A stretch of 27,550 nucleotides of DNA, from assembly GCA_016295225.1 (NCBI GenBank), contig JAEDLP010000006.1, positions 1 through 27,550 on the forward strand, given 5' to 3'. This DNA is from Oscillospiraceae bacterium. Its GTDB lineage: Bacteria; Bacillota; Clostridia; Oscillospirales; Oscillospiraceae. The translations under genes and the position numbers were made by a program. A model generated the notes under the pieces. The model worked only from the letters and a program-made list of their open reading frames with translations, had not been told where the DNA came from and did no database searches. Of this stretch, positions 13,964-21,831 are shown in pieces; positions within the stretch are counted from its first letter, which is position 1, and each line of letters starts with the position of its first letter.

Positions 13964-15007
13964 TCATTGGTCCAGAATCCGGTCCAGAGCGTGAATGAGG
14001 GCCTTCACCGCCCGCTCCTCAGTGGCCCAACTGGTGCAGGCCCGGACGGCGGTGTGCTCCCCGTCCACCTTCTCCCAGAAGGAGAAGGCGAAGTCCTTCT
14101 CCAGCTCCGCCAGCACGTGGTCGGGTAGGATGGGGTACTGCTGGTTGGTGTTGGAATCGAAGAGCATGGGGAATCCCCGGTCCTCAAAGGCCCGGCGGAT
14201 CTCCATGGCCAGCCGGTCGGCTTCCTTGGCCAGGTCGAAGTAGAGACCGTCCTCCAGCATGGCACAGAACTGCAGGCCCAGCAGCCGGCCTTTGGCCAGC
14301 ATGCCCCCGTGCTGCTTCATAATGTAGCGAAAATCCCGCTTCAGGGCCGGGTGAGCCAGCACCAGGGCCTCGCCAAAGAGCATGCCCTGCTTGGTACCGC
14401 CGATGGAAAAGGCGTCGCACAGCCGGGCCAGCTCGGGCAGGGTCAGGTCGCAGGCCTCGCTCATGAGACCGTAGCCCAGGCGGGCGCCGTCCACATAGAG
14501 GAACAGGCCGCAGTCTCGGCAGGCCGCCCAGATGGCTTCCAGCTCAGCCTTGGCATACAGGGTGCCGTTTTCCGTGGGCTGGGAGATATACACCATGGCC
14601 GGTTGGACCATGTGCTCGTGGGTGACGTCCCCCCAGTGGTTCTCATGGACCCGGCGAATATCCAGGGCGGAGAGCTTGCCATCCCCGCTGGGTACGGTCA
14701 GAACCTTGTGGCCGTAGGACTCAATGGCCCCGGTCTCGTGGACGGCGATGTGGCCGCTGGCAGCGGCGATGACCCCCTGGTGGGGCCGCAGGGCAGCAGC
14801 AATGACCGCCGCGTTGGTCTGGGTGCCGCCCACCAGGAAGTGGACGTCCAGGCCGGGGTCTTCACACAGATCCCGGATGTAGTCCCGGGCCCGGGCGCAG
14901 TAGTGATCCTCGCTGTAGCCCGGGGTTTGCTCTAAGTTGGTCTCAAACAACCGCCGGAGGATGCGCTCATGGGCGCCCTCGGCGTAGTCGCATTCAAAGC
15001 GAATCAT
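13964..15007 (-). CDS. Low-specificity threonine aldolase / beta-eliminating lyase family
   Basis: A 347-residue fold-type I PLP enzyme. It probably splits threonine or allo-threonine to glycine and acetaldehyde, or a related beta-hydroxy amino acid. Family marks: FLVGGTQTNAAVIAA (cofactor loop, about 57-71), HIAVHETGAIE (His that stacks on PLP), YISQPTENGTLY, YVDGARLGYGL (Asp173) and SIGGTKQGM with the Schiff-base Lys206. Length and motif spacing fit low-specificity L-threonine aldolase. A few family members have shifted substrates (phenylserine, tyrosine-like), so the exact amino acid is inferred. First gene of a two-gene operon with the FAH-family protein, behind a near-consensus promoter. 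Confidence 0.88.
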   Translation of the reverse strand: MIRFECDYAEGAHERILRRLFETNLEQTPGYSEDHYCARARDYIRDLCEDPGLDVHFLVGGTQTNAAVIAAALRPHQGVIAAASGHIAVHETGAIESYGHKVLTVPSGDGKLSALDIRRVHENHWGDVTHEHMVQPAMVYISQPTENGTLYAKAELEAIWAACRDCGLFLYVDGARLGYGLMSEACDLTLPELARLCDAFSIGGTKQGMLFGEALVLAHPALKRDFRYIMKQHGGMLAKGRLLGLQFCAMLEDGLYFDLAKEADRLAMEIRRAFEDRGFPMLFDSNTNQQYPILPDHVLAELEKDFAFSFWEKVDGEHTAVRACTSWATEERAVKALIHALDRILDQ

Positions 15008-15035
15008 GGTATCCCTCCCATTCTCTCATTTTTCT

Positions 15036-15064
15036 ATTATACGAGTCCCGCCGGAAAAGGTCAA
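15036..15064 (-). promoter_or_regulatory. Promoter of the threonine aldolase/FAH operon
   Basis: On the - strand TTGACC (15059-15064), a 17-base spacer and TATAAT (15036-15041). The ribosome site GGGAGGGAT follows before the ATG at 15007. The leader is only about 25 bases. Confidence 0.85.
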
Positions 15065-15251
15065 CGGCGGCCTTGCGGAACGGTTGGATCCCCAGCCAAA
15101 ATGTGTCCCCTCCATTCCGCATAAAAGATACCGAATTATTGCAAAATTTGGACAGGCTCTCCCCCATATTTCATCAGATTTTTTGATGTAATCCCCTTGA
15201 AATTCTTATGTTTATTCCAATCCGCACCGGATGGGAACCTCTCGCCTTCCC

Positions 15252-15280
15252 TTGACACATTATGAATTATAGGATAAGAT
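15252..15280 (+). promoter_or_regulatory. Promoter of the DUF4914 gene
   Basis: TTGACA (15252-15257), a 17-base spacer and TAAGAT (15275-15280), about 40 bases before the start codon. The 186 bases upstream (15065-15251) hold only a weak CATCA/TGATG hairpin and nothing I recognise. Confidence 0.85.
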
Positions 15281-15324
15281 ATCCTTCATGAGAGAGTAAT
15301 ATCAGGAAAGCGAGGTACCCCATC

Positions 15325-17220
15325 ATGAGTGTGCTGCTCGAAAAGTTTGTGCTGACCCCGGAGCTGGACAAGATCATCTCCAACAGCCCCAGCGTCATCA
15401 TCCCCGACACCAAAGAGACCCTTTACGAGCTCATTTTCGGCAATGAGCATACCGATAAAATTGAAGTCAGCTACGACGTCAACGGAAAGCTGGTGAAGGA
15501 AGCCTCCGTGGTCCGTTGCAAAAACGGCGCCTCGGTGAACTTCGTGGAGGACTACATGCGCCGCCGGGACCCCGACTGCATGCGCATCGCCGACGACTTC
15601 CCCACCGATAAGCCCCGATTCGAGGACGTCTACGGCTACGACTTCGACCTGCTGCGGGAGGAGACCTACCGCTGGCTCACCCGCCAGGAGCTGATCCTGG
15701 TCCCCTTCAAGGCCGGCGGTTATCAGTACGGCTACGACTCCCTGCTGGTCTGCCCCCGGAACACCGCCTTCTTCGCCTTCGCCCTGGCCCAGCTCCAGGC
15801 CTTCCTCAACGTGAAGGAGATCAAAACCCCCTTCAAGCCCCGGGCAGTGGTCTATGTGGCCCCTCCCTTCCGGCACACCCACTTCAAGGGCCGTCAGGTC
15901 TGCGTCCACAGCCGCCACCCCGACCTCCACGAGGTCTTTGCCTACAACCTCTACCCCGGCCCCTCCGCCAAGAAGGGCATCTACAGCGTCCTGCTGGATA
16001 TCGGCGAGCAGGAGGGCTGGGTCACCGCCCACGCCTCCGCCGCCCGCATCATCACCCCCTATGAAAACGAGATGGTCATGATGCACGAGGGCGCCTCCGG
16101 CGGCGGCAAGAGTGAGCTGCTCCAGGACGTCCCCCGGGTAGGCGATGGCCGGGTGCGCCTGGGCACCAACACAGAGACCGGTGAGAAGCTCTACATCAGC
16201 ATGAGCGACACCTGTACCATCGAGCCTGTTACCGACGACATGGCCCTCTGCCAGCCCGCCTACCAGCCCAAAAACGGCAAGCTGGCCGTCACCGACGGCG
16301 AGGACGGCTGGTTTGTCCGGGTGGACGGCATCACCGAGTACGGCTCCGACCCCCTCTATGAAAAGATCGCCATCCACTCCAAGGAGAACCTGATGTTCTT
16401 CAACCTGGACGGCATCCCCCGGGCCACCTGCCTGCTGTGGGAGCACACCCTGGACTCCAACGGCTCCCCCTGCCCCAACCCCCGGGCCATCATCCCCCGC
16501 CGGATGATCGACCGCATCGTGGACACCCCTGTGGAGGTGGACGTCCGCAGCTTCGGCGTCCGTATGCCCCCCTCCACCCGGGAGACCCCCGGCTACGGCA
16601 TCCTGGGCCTCATGGGCATCATCCCCCCCGCCCTAGCCTGGCTGTGGCGGCTGGTGGCCCCCAGAGGCTATAAGAACCCCAGCATCGCCGACGACGGCGG
16701 CGCCGGGGCCGGCCCCAACCTGGCCAGCGAGGGCGTGGGCTCCTACTGGCCCTTCGCCACCGGCCAGCGGGTGAAGCAGGCCAACCTGCTGCTGGAGCAG
16801 ATCCTGTCCTGCCCCAACACCCGCTACGTCCTCATCCCCAACCAGCACATCGGCGTCTACGAGGTGGGCTTCGCCCCTGAGTGGATTTCCCGGGAGTACC
16901 TGGCCCGCCGTGGCGGCGTGAACATGAAGATGGACCGCCTGGTTCCCGCCCGCTGCCCCCTCTTCGGCTACGCCCTGAAGGAGATGAAGGTGGACGGCCA
17001 GCAGATCAGCTCCTGGCTGCTGCGCCCCGAGCGTCAGGCCGCCCTGGGCGTGGAGGGCTACGACAAGGGGGCCAAAATCCTCTACGATTTCTTCGCCAAG
17101 GAGTTGGAAATTTACGACACCGAGGAGCTCCACCCCGTGGGCAAGGAGATCCTGGCGTGCTTCCGAAGCAACGGCACCATCGAGGACTACTGCGCCATCA
17201 CCCCCCTGGGTCTGGAATAA
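15325..17220 (+). CDS. DUF4914 family protein with P-loop (PEP carboxykinase-like fold suspected)
   Basis: A 631-residue soluble protein that I place in the DUF4914 family; its biochemical function is undescribed to my knowledge. The clearest motif is a glycine-rich P-loop EGASGGGKSELL at about 255-266. It is followed by DTCTIEPVTDDMA and a run of small-molecule-kinase-like segments (KIAIHSKENLMFFNLDG, SFGVRMPP, SYWPFATG). This layout recalls PEP carboxykinase-like kinases, but the usual PEPCK signature is not evident. N-terminal residues 1-110 form a separate region. There are no membrane segments. Start ATG at 15325 follows AGGAAAGCGAGG. It is a single-gene unit between its own strong promoter and a perfect terminator, so it is probably well expressed. 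Nucleotide binding is a fair inference; the substrate is unknown. Confidence 0.82.
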   Translation: MSVLLEKFVLTPELDKIISNSPSVIIPDTKETLYELIFGNEHTDKIEVSYDVNGKLVKEASVVRCKNGASVNFVEDYMRRRDPDCMRIADDFPTDKPRFEDVYGYDFDLLREETYRWLTRQELILVPFKAGGYQYGYDSLLVCPRNTAFFAFALAQLQAFLNVKEIKTPFKPRAVVYVAPPFRHTHFKGRQVCVHSRHPDLHEVFAYNLYPGPSAKKGIYSVLLDIGEQEGWVTAHASAARIITPYENEMVMMHEGASGGGKSELLQDVPRVGDGRVRLGTNTETGEKLYISMSDTCTIEPVTDDMALCQPAYQPKNGKLAVTDGEDGWFVRVDGITEYGSDPLYEKIAIHSKENLMFFNLDGIPRATCLLWEHTLDSNGSPCPNPRAIIPRRMIDRIVDTPVEVDVRSFGVRMPPSTRETPGYGILGLMGIIPPALAWLWRLVAPRGYKNPSIADDGGAGAGPNLASEGVGSYWPFATGQRVKQANLLLEQILSCPNTRYVLIPNQHIGVYEVGFAPEWISREYLARRGGVNMKMDRLVPARCPLFGYALKEMKVDGQQISSWLLRPERQAALGVEGYDKGAKILYDFFAKELEIYDTEELHPVGKEILACFRSNGTIEDYCAITPLGLE

Positions 17221-17236
17221 AGTAAGACAGCACAAA

Positions 17237-17264
17237 GCGGCACGCCTCTCGGCGTGCCGCCTTT
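17237..17264. terminator. Bidirectional terminator between DUF4914 gene and the cysG operon
   Basis: A perfect 10-bp stem GCGGCACGCC/GGCGTGCCGC with loop TCTC is followed by CTTTTCTT on + and by TTTG on -. It separates converging transcription units. Confidence 0.88.
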
Positions 17265-17272
17265 TCTTGTCC

Positions 17273-17440
17273 TTACAGGTCCTCCCGGTCCGCGGCGGGG
17301 AGGTCGTTCTCCACGTTGTCCCGGGCCAGGTCGTTGTCGATAACCGGGTAGATCTCCTCGGGGACGGGCTTCTCCACCCGAACCTTTCGCTTTTCCCCCT
17401 TGTCCCGGGGTTCGGTCTTGGGCCGTCGTTTCTTCTCCAT
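17273..17440 (-). CDS. 55-residue charged protein, unrecognised
   Basis: A small soluble protein with a strongly basic N-terminal half (MEKKRRPKTEPRDKGEKRK) and an acidic C-terminal half (EEIYPVIDNDLARDNVEN, ending in DREDL). The ribosome site GGAGG lies nine bases before ATG at 17440, within the last codons of the upstream 43-residue gene, whose TGA is four bases before this ATG. It is the last gene of the siroheme operon and is followed within ten bases by a perfect terminator. The tight packing is the main support for it being real. I do not recognise it and assign no function. Confidence 0.65.
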   Translation of the reverse strand: MEKKRRPKTEPRDKGEKRKVRVEKPVPEEIYPVIDNDLARDNVENDLPAADREDL

Positions 17441-17444
17441 ACCG

Positions 17445-17576
17445 TCATTCCTCCGTGATGGGCTTGGCCTTCTTCTTGGTACTCTTGGCCTTACCCTGGA
17501 GCTCTGGGACGGGGGGAACCTCGTTCCGGGCCTTGGTGTGGGTCCAGTCGGGCCGCTTCATGCCTTGCTTTGCCAT
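17445..17576 (-). CDS. 43-residue basic protein, unrecognised
   Basis: A lysine-rich small protein starting MAKQGMKRPDWTHTKARNE, with a central VPPVPELQGKAKSTKKKAKP and ending PITEE. The ribosome site GAGGTGATTCC precedes ATG at 17576, 40 bases after the cysG stop. The K/R-rich, proline-containing, disordered-looking composition suggests nucleic acid or ribosome binding, but this is inference only. It is tightly coupled to the 55-residue gene downstream. I have a vague impression of similar small proteins in related Clostridia but cannot name a family. Confidence 0.65.
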   Translation of the reverse strand: MAKQGMKRPDWTHTKARNEVPPVPELQGKAKSTKKKAKPITEE

Positions 17577-17616
17577 GGAATCACCTCAGGGGTAGTATGG
17601 CAGGCCAGCCCGATCC

Positions 17617-18957
17617 TTATTCCACATCCAGCGCCGCCGCCTCCCCCACCAGGATGATGGCAGGGGCTTCTACCCCGGCTGCCTGGACGGCTTCTGCCAA
17701 GTCCGCCAGCTTCGCCCGGACCCGGGCGGGATGAGGCGCGTTTCCGCCGGATAAGACTGCCGCCGGGGTGTCGCCGGATTTCCCCGCCGCCAGCAGCCGG
17801 GCCACGATTTTGGGCAGTTGACCCAGGCCCATGAGGAAAACCAGGGTCCCGGAGAGCTGGGCCAGGGTATCCATGTCCTCGGGCAGACCGTCAGGGGTGT
17901 CCGAGGTGTGGGCGGTAACGATGTGAACCCCCCGGCTCACCCCCCGGTGAGTCACCGGGATGCCCGCCTCGGCAGGGATGCCCAGGGCGGAGGGAATGCC
18001 AGGGACCTCCCGGCAGTCGATCCCCGCCGCCTTCAAGGCCAGCATTTCCTCCCCGCCCCGGCCGAAGAGGTAGGGATCGCCCCCCTTCAGCCGGACAACT
18101 TGAAGGCCCTGGTTGGCCAGGTCGATGAGGAGTTGGTTGATCTTCTCCTGGGCCATGGCGTGTTTGCCCGCTCGCTTGCCCACATAGATCCGTTGGGCGG
18201 ATTCCGGGACGGACTCCAGCAGAGCCGGGTCGATGAGGTCGTCGTAAACCACCGCCTGACACCGTTGGAGGAGCCGCAGCCCCCGGAGGGTGATGAGATC
18301 AGCCTTGCCGCTGCCCGCCCCCACCAAATCCACCCGCCCTGTGGAAAACTTACTCTCATCCAGGCAGGTCTCCACCTCTTTCGGGGGAAGGGGCCTGCCT
18401 TTTTCCGCAGAACGTTCAAACAGCCTGTGGAAAACCGCCGACCGGCGGTCCGCCGGAACCCGTGCCTTCACCAAGGGCCGCTGGTCCTCCAGCCAGGCCA
18501 GGATACCCTCCAGGTTGCCCGGGAGAAGGGCTTGCAGTTCATTTTTATAAAAAGCCGCCGCCGTGGGACTAGCCCCGCCGGTGGAGATGCCCGCCGAGAA
18601 ATTCCCCTGCCGGACCAGGGCCGGGAAGAGGAAGGTGCAGTGGGCCGGGTCGTCGGCCACGTTCACAGGAATGGTTCGACGGCGGCACAAGGCGGCGATC
18701 CGGCGGTTCTGAGCCGGGTCGTCGGTGGCAGCCAGCACCAGAGCCGGCTGGGGCCGCAGGTCCCCCAGGCGGAACCGCCGGGTACGGAAGACCACCCCGG
18801 GGATTTCTTCCAGTTCCGGGCAGATCTCCGGGGCGGTAACGGCGATCCGGGGGCCGTAGGGCAGGAGTTTTTTTACTTTTCGAAAGGCCACCGGGCCGCC
18901 GCCCACCACCAGGACGGGCTGGTGGTGCAAATCAATAAAGAGGGGAAAATGTACCAT
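17617..18957 (-). CDS. cysG: Bifunctional siroheme enzyme: precorrin-2 dehydrogenase + uroporphyrinogen-III methyltransferase
   Basis: A 446-residue fusion that supplies siroheme for sulfite reductase. Residues about 1-200 match the CysG N-terminal precorrin-2 dehydrogenase/ferrochelatase (Met8-like): NAD loop VVGGGPVAFRKVKKLL (18-32), NVADDPAHCTFLFPA (99-113) and ISTGGASPTAAA (124-135). Residues about 208-446 are the SAM-dependent uroporphyrinogen-III methyltransferase: VDLVGAGSGKADLITLRG, VVYDDLID, VGKRAGKH, VRLKGGDPYLFGRGGEE and GIPVTHRGVSRG. The domain order and length match E. coli CysG. There is no fused HemD. Its ATG shares one base with the stop of the ABC ATPase (TAATG), so it is translationally coupled to the importer. 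Gene symbol by domain architecture. Confidence 0.93.
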   Translation of the reverse strand: MVHFPLFIDLHHQPVLVVGGGPVAFRKVKKLLPYGPRIAVTAPEICPELEEIPGVVFRTRRFRLGDLRPQPALVLAATDDPAQNRRIAALCRRRTIPVNVADDPAHCTFLFPALVRQGNFSAGISTGGASPTAAAFYKNELQALLPGNLEGILAWLEDQRPLVKARVPADRRSAVFHRLFERSAEKGRPLPPKEVETCLDESKFSTGRVDLVGAGSGKADLITLRGLRLLQRCQAVVYDDLIDPALLESVPESAQRIYVGKRAGKHAMAQEKINQLLIDLANQGLQVVRLKGGDPYLFGRGGEEMLALKAAGIDCREVPGIPSALGIPAEAGIPVTHRGVSRGVHIVTAHTSDTPDGLPEDMDTLAQLSGTLVFLMGLGQLPKIVARLLAAGKSGDTPAAVLSGGNAPHPARVRAKLADLAEAVQAAGVEAPAIILVGEAAALDVE

Positions 18958-19730
18958 TAGGGTCCCTCCTTTTTCAGGGTCGCGTAGTATTGGGGGCCGT
19001 GGGGGGTCTCCATCCGGTGGAGGGCCACCCCGAAAACCCGATCCAGAACGCCACTGGCGTAGACCGCCTCGGGCCGGTCCCAGCGGAGGAGTTTTCCCCC
19101 CTCCAGCACCGCCATCCGGTCCGCCCCCCGGAGGGCCATGGGCAGGTCGTGGAGGACCAGGGCTACCGCCTTGCCGCTCTGGGCCAGCTCCCGGGCGGCC
19201 TCCATGGTCTGGAGCTGGCGGTTCACATCCAGATAGGTGGTGGGCTCGTCCAGGAAGACGGTCTCCGTGTCCTGGGCCAGAGCCATAGCCAGGTAGACCC
19301 CCTGCCGCTGACCGCCGCTGAGTTCCTGGACGTTCACGTCCTCGTGGGGACGGCTTCCGGTGCGGTCCATGGCCCGCCGGGCCATGGCGTAGTCCTCTCT
19401 GCCGTACCGCCGGGGGTAGGACAGATAGGGAAACCGCCCGTGGAGGACCATCCGCAGGGCGCTGATGGAGGGGGTGTTTCGGCTCTGGGTCAGGTAGGCC
19501 GCCTTTCGGGCCGCCGCCTTCCGGCCCAGTTCCCGCAGGTCCCGGCCGTCATAGAGGACCTGCCCCTCCTGGGCAGGCAGCAGGCCCAGGGCGGCTTTTA
19601 AGAGGGTGGACTTGCCGCTGCCGTTGGGGCCCACCAGGGCCAGCACCTCCCCCGGGCGGAAGTCCAGGGTCACCCCCTTCACGATGGGGTCTCCGCCATA
19701 TCCGGCGGAGAGATTGTTCAGTTGGATCAT
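18957..19730 (-). CDS. FecE/BtuD-type ABC transporter ATP-binding protein
   Basis: A 257-residue ATPase subunit of a metal-chelate importer. It has Walker A GPNGSGKS (34-41), Q-loop YLTQSR, signature LSGGQ (137-141), Walker B TVFLDEPTTYLD (157-168) and the switch His in LVLHDLP. It powers the FecCD permease with which it overlaps by four bases (ATGA), and its stop overlaps cysG. I chose ATG at 19730 because it begins the canonical MIQLNNLSAGYGG; the frame stays open far upstream only as a shadow of the permease gene. Substrate could be an iron siderophore, haem, cobalamin or cobalt chelate. Confidence 0.92.
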   Translation of the reverse strand: MIQLNNLSAGYGGDPIVKGVTLDFRPGEVLALVGPNGSGKSTLLKAALGLLPAQEGQVLYDGRDLRELGRKAAARKAAYLTQSRNTPSISALRMVLHGRFPYLSYPRRYGREDYAMARRAMDRTGSRPHEDVNVQELSGGQRQGVYLAMALAQDTETVFLDEPTTYLDVNRQLQTMEAARELAQSGKAVALVLHDLPMALRGADRMAVLEGGKLLRWDRPEAVYASGVLDRVFGVALHRMETPHGPQYYATLKKEGP

Positions 19731-20740
19731 ACCCGCCTGCCTTTCTGCCGAAAGAGGAGCCACAGGAAGAAGGGAACCCCCGCGAAGGCCAGCACGATGC
19801 CCACGGGCAGCTCGAAGGGGGCGAAGAGCACCCTCGCCAGCAGGTCGCACAGAGTCACAAAGCAGGCCCCGCCCAGGATGGAGGAGACCAATAGGGGAAA
19901 GCTCTCCTCCCCCACCAGCCGCCGCATACTGTGTGGGACGATGAGGCCCACGAAGCCCAGCAGGCCGGAAAAGCTCACCGCCGCCCCGGCCAGCGCCGCC
20001 GCCAGCACCAGGAAGAGCACCCGCATAGGTCCCACGGCCAGGCCCAGACTCCGGGCGGTGTCGGCCCCCAGGGCCAAGATATCCAGCGGGTGGGACAGGG
20101 AGACCACCGCCAGCAGGCTCACTAAAATCAGGAGGGCCGCCGGAGCCAGCCGGGCCAGGGTCACCCCGGAGAAGCCGCCGATGCGGAAGTCGGTGACCCC
20201 GTTGAGGGCATCGGGAACCAAGGTCACCACCCCATCGATGCCCGCGCTGAACAGGTTGGAGATGGCCACACCGGCCAATACCACCGTCATCCGGGAGGCC
20301 CCGGTGCGCTGGGCCAGACCCAGCACCAGCAGGACCCCCGCCAAGGCCCCGGCAAAGGCCACCAGAGGGGTCCACCGCTGGGCCAGAGGGGCCGCGGCGC
20401 ACACCAACGCCACCGCCAACCCCGCGCTGGCGTTGACCCCGAGGATGCCCGGAGAGGCCAGGGGGTTGTTCAGCACCGTCTGGATGACCACCCCGGAGGC
20501 CGCCAGGGCGGCCCCGGCCAGAAGGGCGGCGCAGGTCCGGGGGAGGCGGGTGTAGACCACGATACGGGAGGCCACCGAGGCGGTATCCCCCCCGGTGAGG
20601 GCGGTCCAGATCTCCCCGAGGGACAGGTTCACCGCCCCCAGGGTCAGGCTCAGGGCCGCAGCCCCCGCCGTCAGCAGGCACAGCACCGCCCAGAACAGGC
20701 CCTTAGTCCGCCGGGTAGAGGATATCTGCCAGCCCTTCAT
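19727..20740 (-). CDS. FecCD/BtuC-type ABC transporter permease
   Basis: A 337-residue polytopic permease of the iron-chelate/vitamin B12 family, which normally has about ten helices. Family landmarks: SLGEIWTALTGG, RLPRTCAALLAGAALAASGVVIQTVLNNPLASPGILGVNAGA-like region (here NASAGLAVAL), LGADTARSLGLAVG and FVGLIVPHSMRRLVG near the C terminus, where the ATPase docks. The start at 20740 follows GGGGGAGGCCT and lies 38 bases inside the binding-protein gene, an unusually long but plausible overlap. Only one permease gene is present, so it would form a homodimer. Confidence 0.92.
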   Translation of the reverse strand: MKGWQISSTRRTKGLFWAVLCLLTAGAAALSLTLGAVNLSLGEIWTALTGGDTASVASRIVVYTRLPRTCAALLAGAALAASGVVIQTVLNNPLASPGILGVNASAGLAVALVCAAAPLAQRWTPLVAFAGALAGVLLVLGLAQRTGASRMTVVLAGVAISNLFSAGIDGVVTLVPDALNGVTDFRIGGFSGVTLARLAPAALLILVSLLAVVSLSHPLDILALGADTARSLGLAVGPMRVLFLVLAAALAGAAVSFSGLLGFVGLIVPHSMRRLVGEESFPLLVSSILGGACFVTLCDLLARVLFAPFELPVGIVLAFAGVPFFLWLLFRQKGRRV

Positions 20741-21650
20741 AGGCCTCCCCCCATCTCTCGTTGGGCTTCAGGTTATACAGCGTGGAGTCCATCACGTAGT
20801 ACCGCCCCTCCTTCACCGCCGTCAGGGTGGCCCAGGCGGGGTTGGACAGAAGGGTGGTCTCCATGACCTCCTGGGCTACGGCGGGGTCGTTGCTCTGGTA
20901 CACCGCAAAGATATAGTCCGGGTCCTCCCGGAGAATGACCTCCAGGCTCAGCTCCTCCAGCAGGCCGTTGTCCCGGTCGGCGATGTTCACCGTGTCCAGG
21001 TCGGCCAGCATCTCCCCCAAGACACTCCCCTCGCTGCCCTTTACCTTGCAGTTGGATCCGCTGGCCCGGACATAGAGGACCGTGGGCTGGGAGCCGTCCG
21101 CCCGGGCCATGGCGTCCTCCACCTGGCCCCGGATGGCCTCTCCGTAGGTCTCATAGTTCTCCCGGCAGCCGGTGATCTCCGTGCAGAGTTCCAGCATTTC
21201 CAGGTAGTCCTCAAAGTTGGTCACATCGAAGTAGGCCACGTTCAGGCCCATCTCCGTCAGGGTGGGCTCCAGGGCCACCTGGCTCTCGGTGTTGGTGCTG
21301 GCCAGGACGAAGTCCGGCTCGCAGGCAACGATCTGCTCCAGGCTTAACTCCTTGGTGGCCCCCAGATTGACCACGTCCTCCCCCAAGGGCAGGTCGAAGT
21401 AGGTCCAGGTGTCGTTGGCGGTGGCCACGATGGTCTCCACGCCCCCGGCCAGATACCAGATGTCCGCAAAGCTGCCGATGAGGCAGGCCACCCGCTGGGG
21501 GCGGTCCACGGTGACCTCCCGGCCCAGGCCGTCGGTGAAGGTCACGGCGGTCTCCACCGTCTCCTCCTGTTGAGGCTCCGTCCCCCCGCCGCAGGCGGTG
21601 AGCAGGAGCAGGCAGAGGGCCAGGGTCAAGCACAAAAATTTTTTCATCAT
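20703..21650 (-). CDS. FecB/BtuF-type substrate-binding lipoprotein
   Basis: A 315-residue extracellular binding protein with a lipoprotein signal: MMKKF, a hydrophobic stretch and lipobox LTAC with Cys20, then a short acidic linker. The mature part has the class III fold marks: VTFTDGLGREVTVDRPQRVACL at its start, SLEQIVACEPDFVLAS for the first lobe, then a long helix region and a second lobe ending with YNLKPNERWGEAYEGLADILYP. Either of two adjacent ATGs could be used after AAGGAG; the second (21647) has the better spacing. It heads the importer-cysG transcript behind a strong promoter and a long structured leader. Context favours iron or a tetrapyrrole/cobalt chelate as cargo, but the residues do not prove it. 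Confidence 0.9.
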   Translation of the reverse strand: MMKKFLCLTLALCLLLLTACGGGTEPQQEETVETAVTFTDGLGREVTVDRPQRVACLIGSFADIWYLAGGVETIVATANDTWTYFDLPLGEDVVNLGATKELSLEQIVACEPDFVLASTNTESQVALEPTLTEMGLNVAYFDVTNFEDYLEMLELCTEITGCRENYETYGEAIRGQVEDAMARADGSQPTVLYVRASGSNCKVKGSEGSVLGEMLADLDTVNIADRDNGLLEELSLEVILREDPDYIFAVYQSNDPAVAQEVMETTLLSNPAWATLTAVKEGRYYVMDSTLYNLKPNERWGEAYEGLADILYPAD

Positions 21651-21675
21651 ATACTCTCCTTTTCTTTTAACGCAG

Positions 21676-21774
21676 AAAAAAGCCGGTCGCGGAGGGCGAA
21701 AGGGCGCACGAACCCCCTTTCCGGTTGGGAAAGGGAGCTCTTTTAACGCCCTGCATCGTCCTTCGCGATCCGGC
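21676..21774 (-). promoter_or_regulatory. Long structured leader ending in a U-run (candidate attenuator or riboswitch)
   Basis: On the - strand, between the promoter and the binding-protein gene, GCCGG-A-UCGCG (21764-21774) can pair with CGCGACCGGC (21682-21691), enclosing about 70 bases, and is followed directly by U6 (21676-21681). Inside, AGGGCG (21747-21752) can pair with either of two CGCCCU copies (21701-21706 or 21693-21698), and CCCUUUCC/GGAAAGGG forms a hairpin with loop CAACC (21715-21735). I see no cobalamin box or other known class signature. Confidence 0.55.
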
Positions 21775-21796
21775 AGATCTCCACAGTTTGATATGC

Positions 21797-21825
21797 ATTG
21801 TACCCCCTCGGGGGTCCTTTGTCAA
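21797..21825 (-). promoter_or_regulatory. Promoter of the importer-cysG operon with operator-like spacer
   Basis: On the - strand TTGACA (21820-21825), a 17-base spacer and TACAAT (21797-21802). The spacer contains an inverted repeat, ACCCCC/GGGGGT with two central bases (21802-21815), well placed to bind a repressor. It lies seven bases beyond the sulfite reductase stop, so the importer genes have their own control. Confidence 0.82.
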
Positions 21826-21831
21826 CGTCGC

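Noticed and set aside
19731..20681. Upstream extension of the ABC ATPase frame
   Set aside because: Overlaps the entire permease gene in another frame; the proper ATPase start with conserved N terminus is at 19730.
21676..21790. Cobalamin riboswitch upstream of the FecBCD-type importer
   Set aside because: The B12-box and other conserved cobalamin aptamer strings are not present, so I report only an unclassified structured leader.
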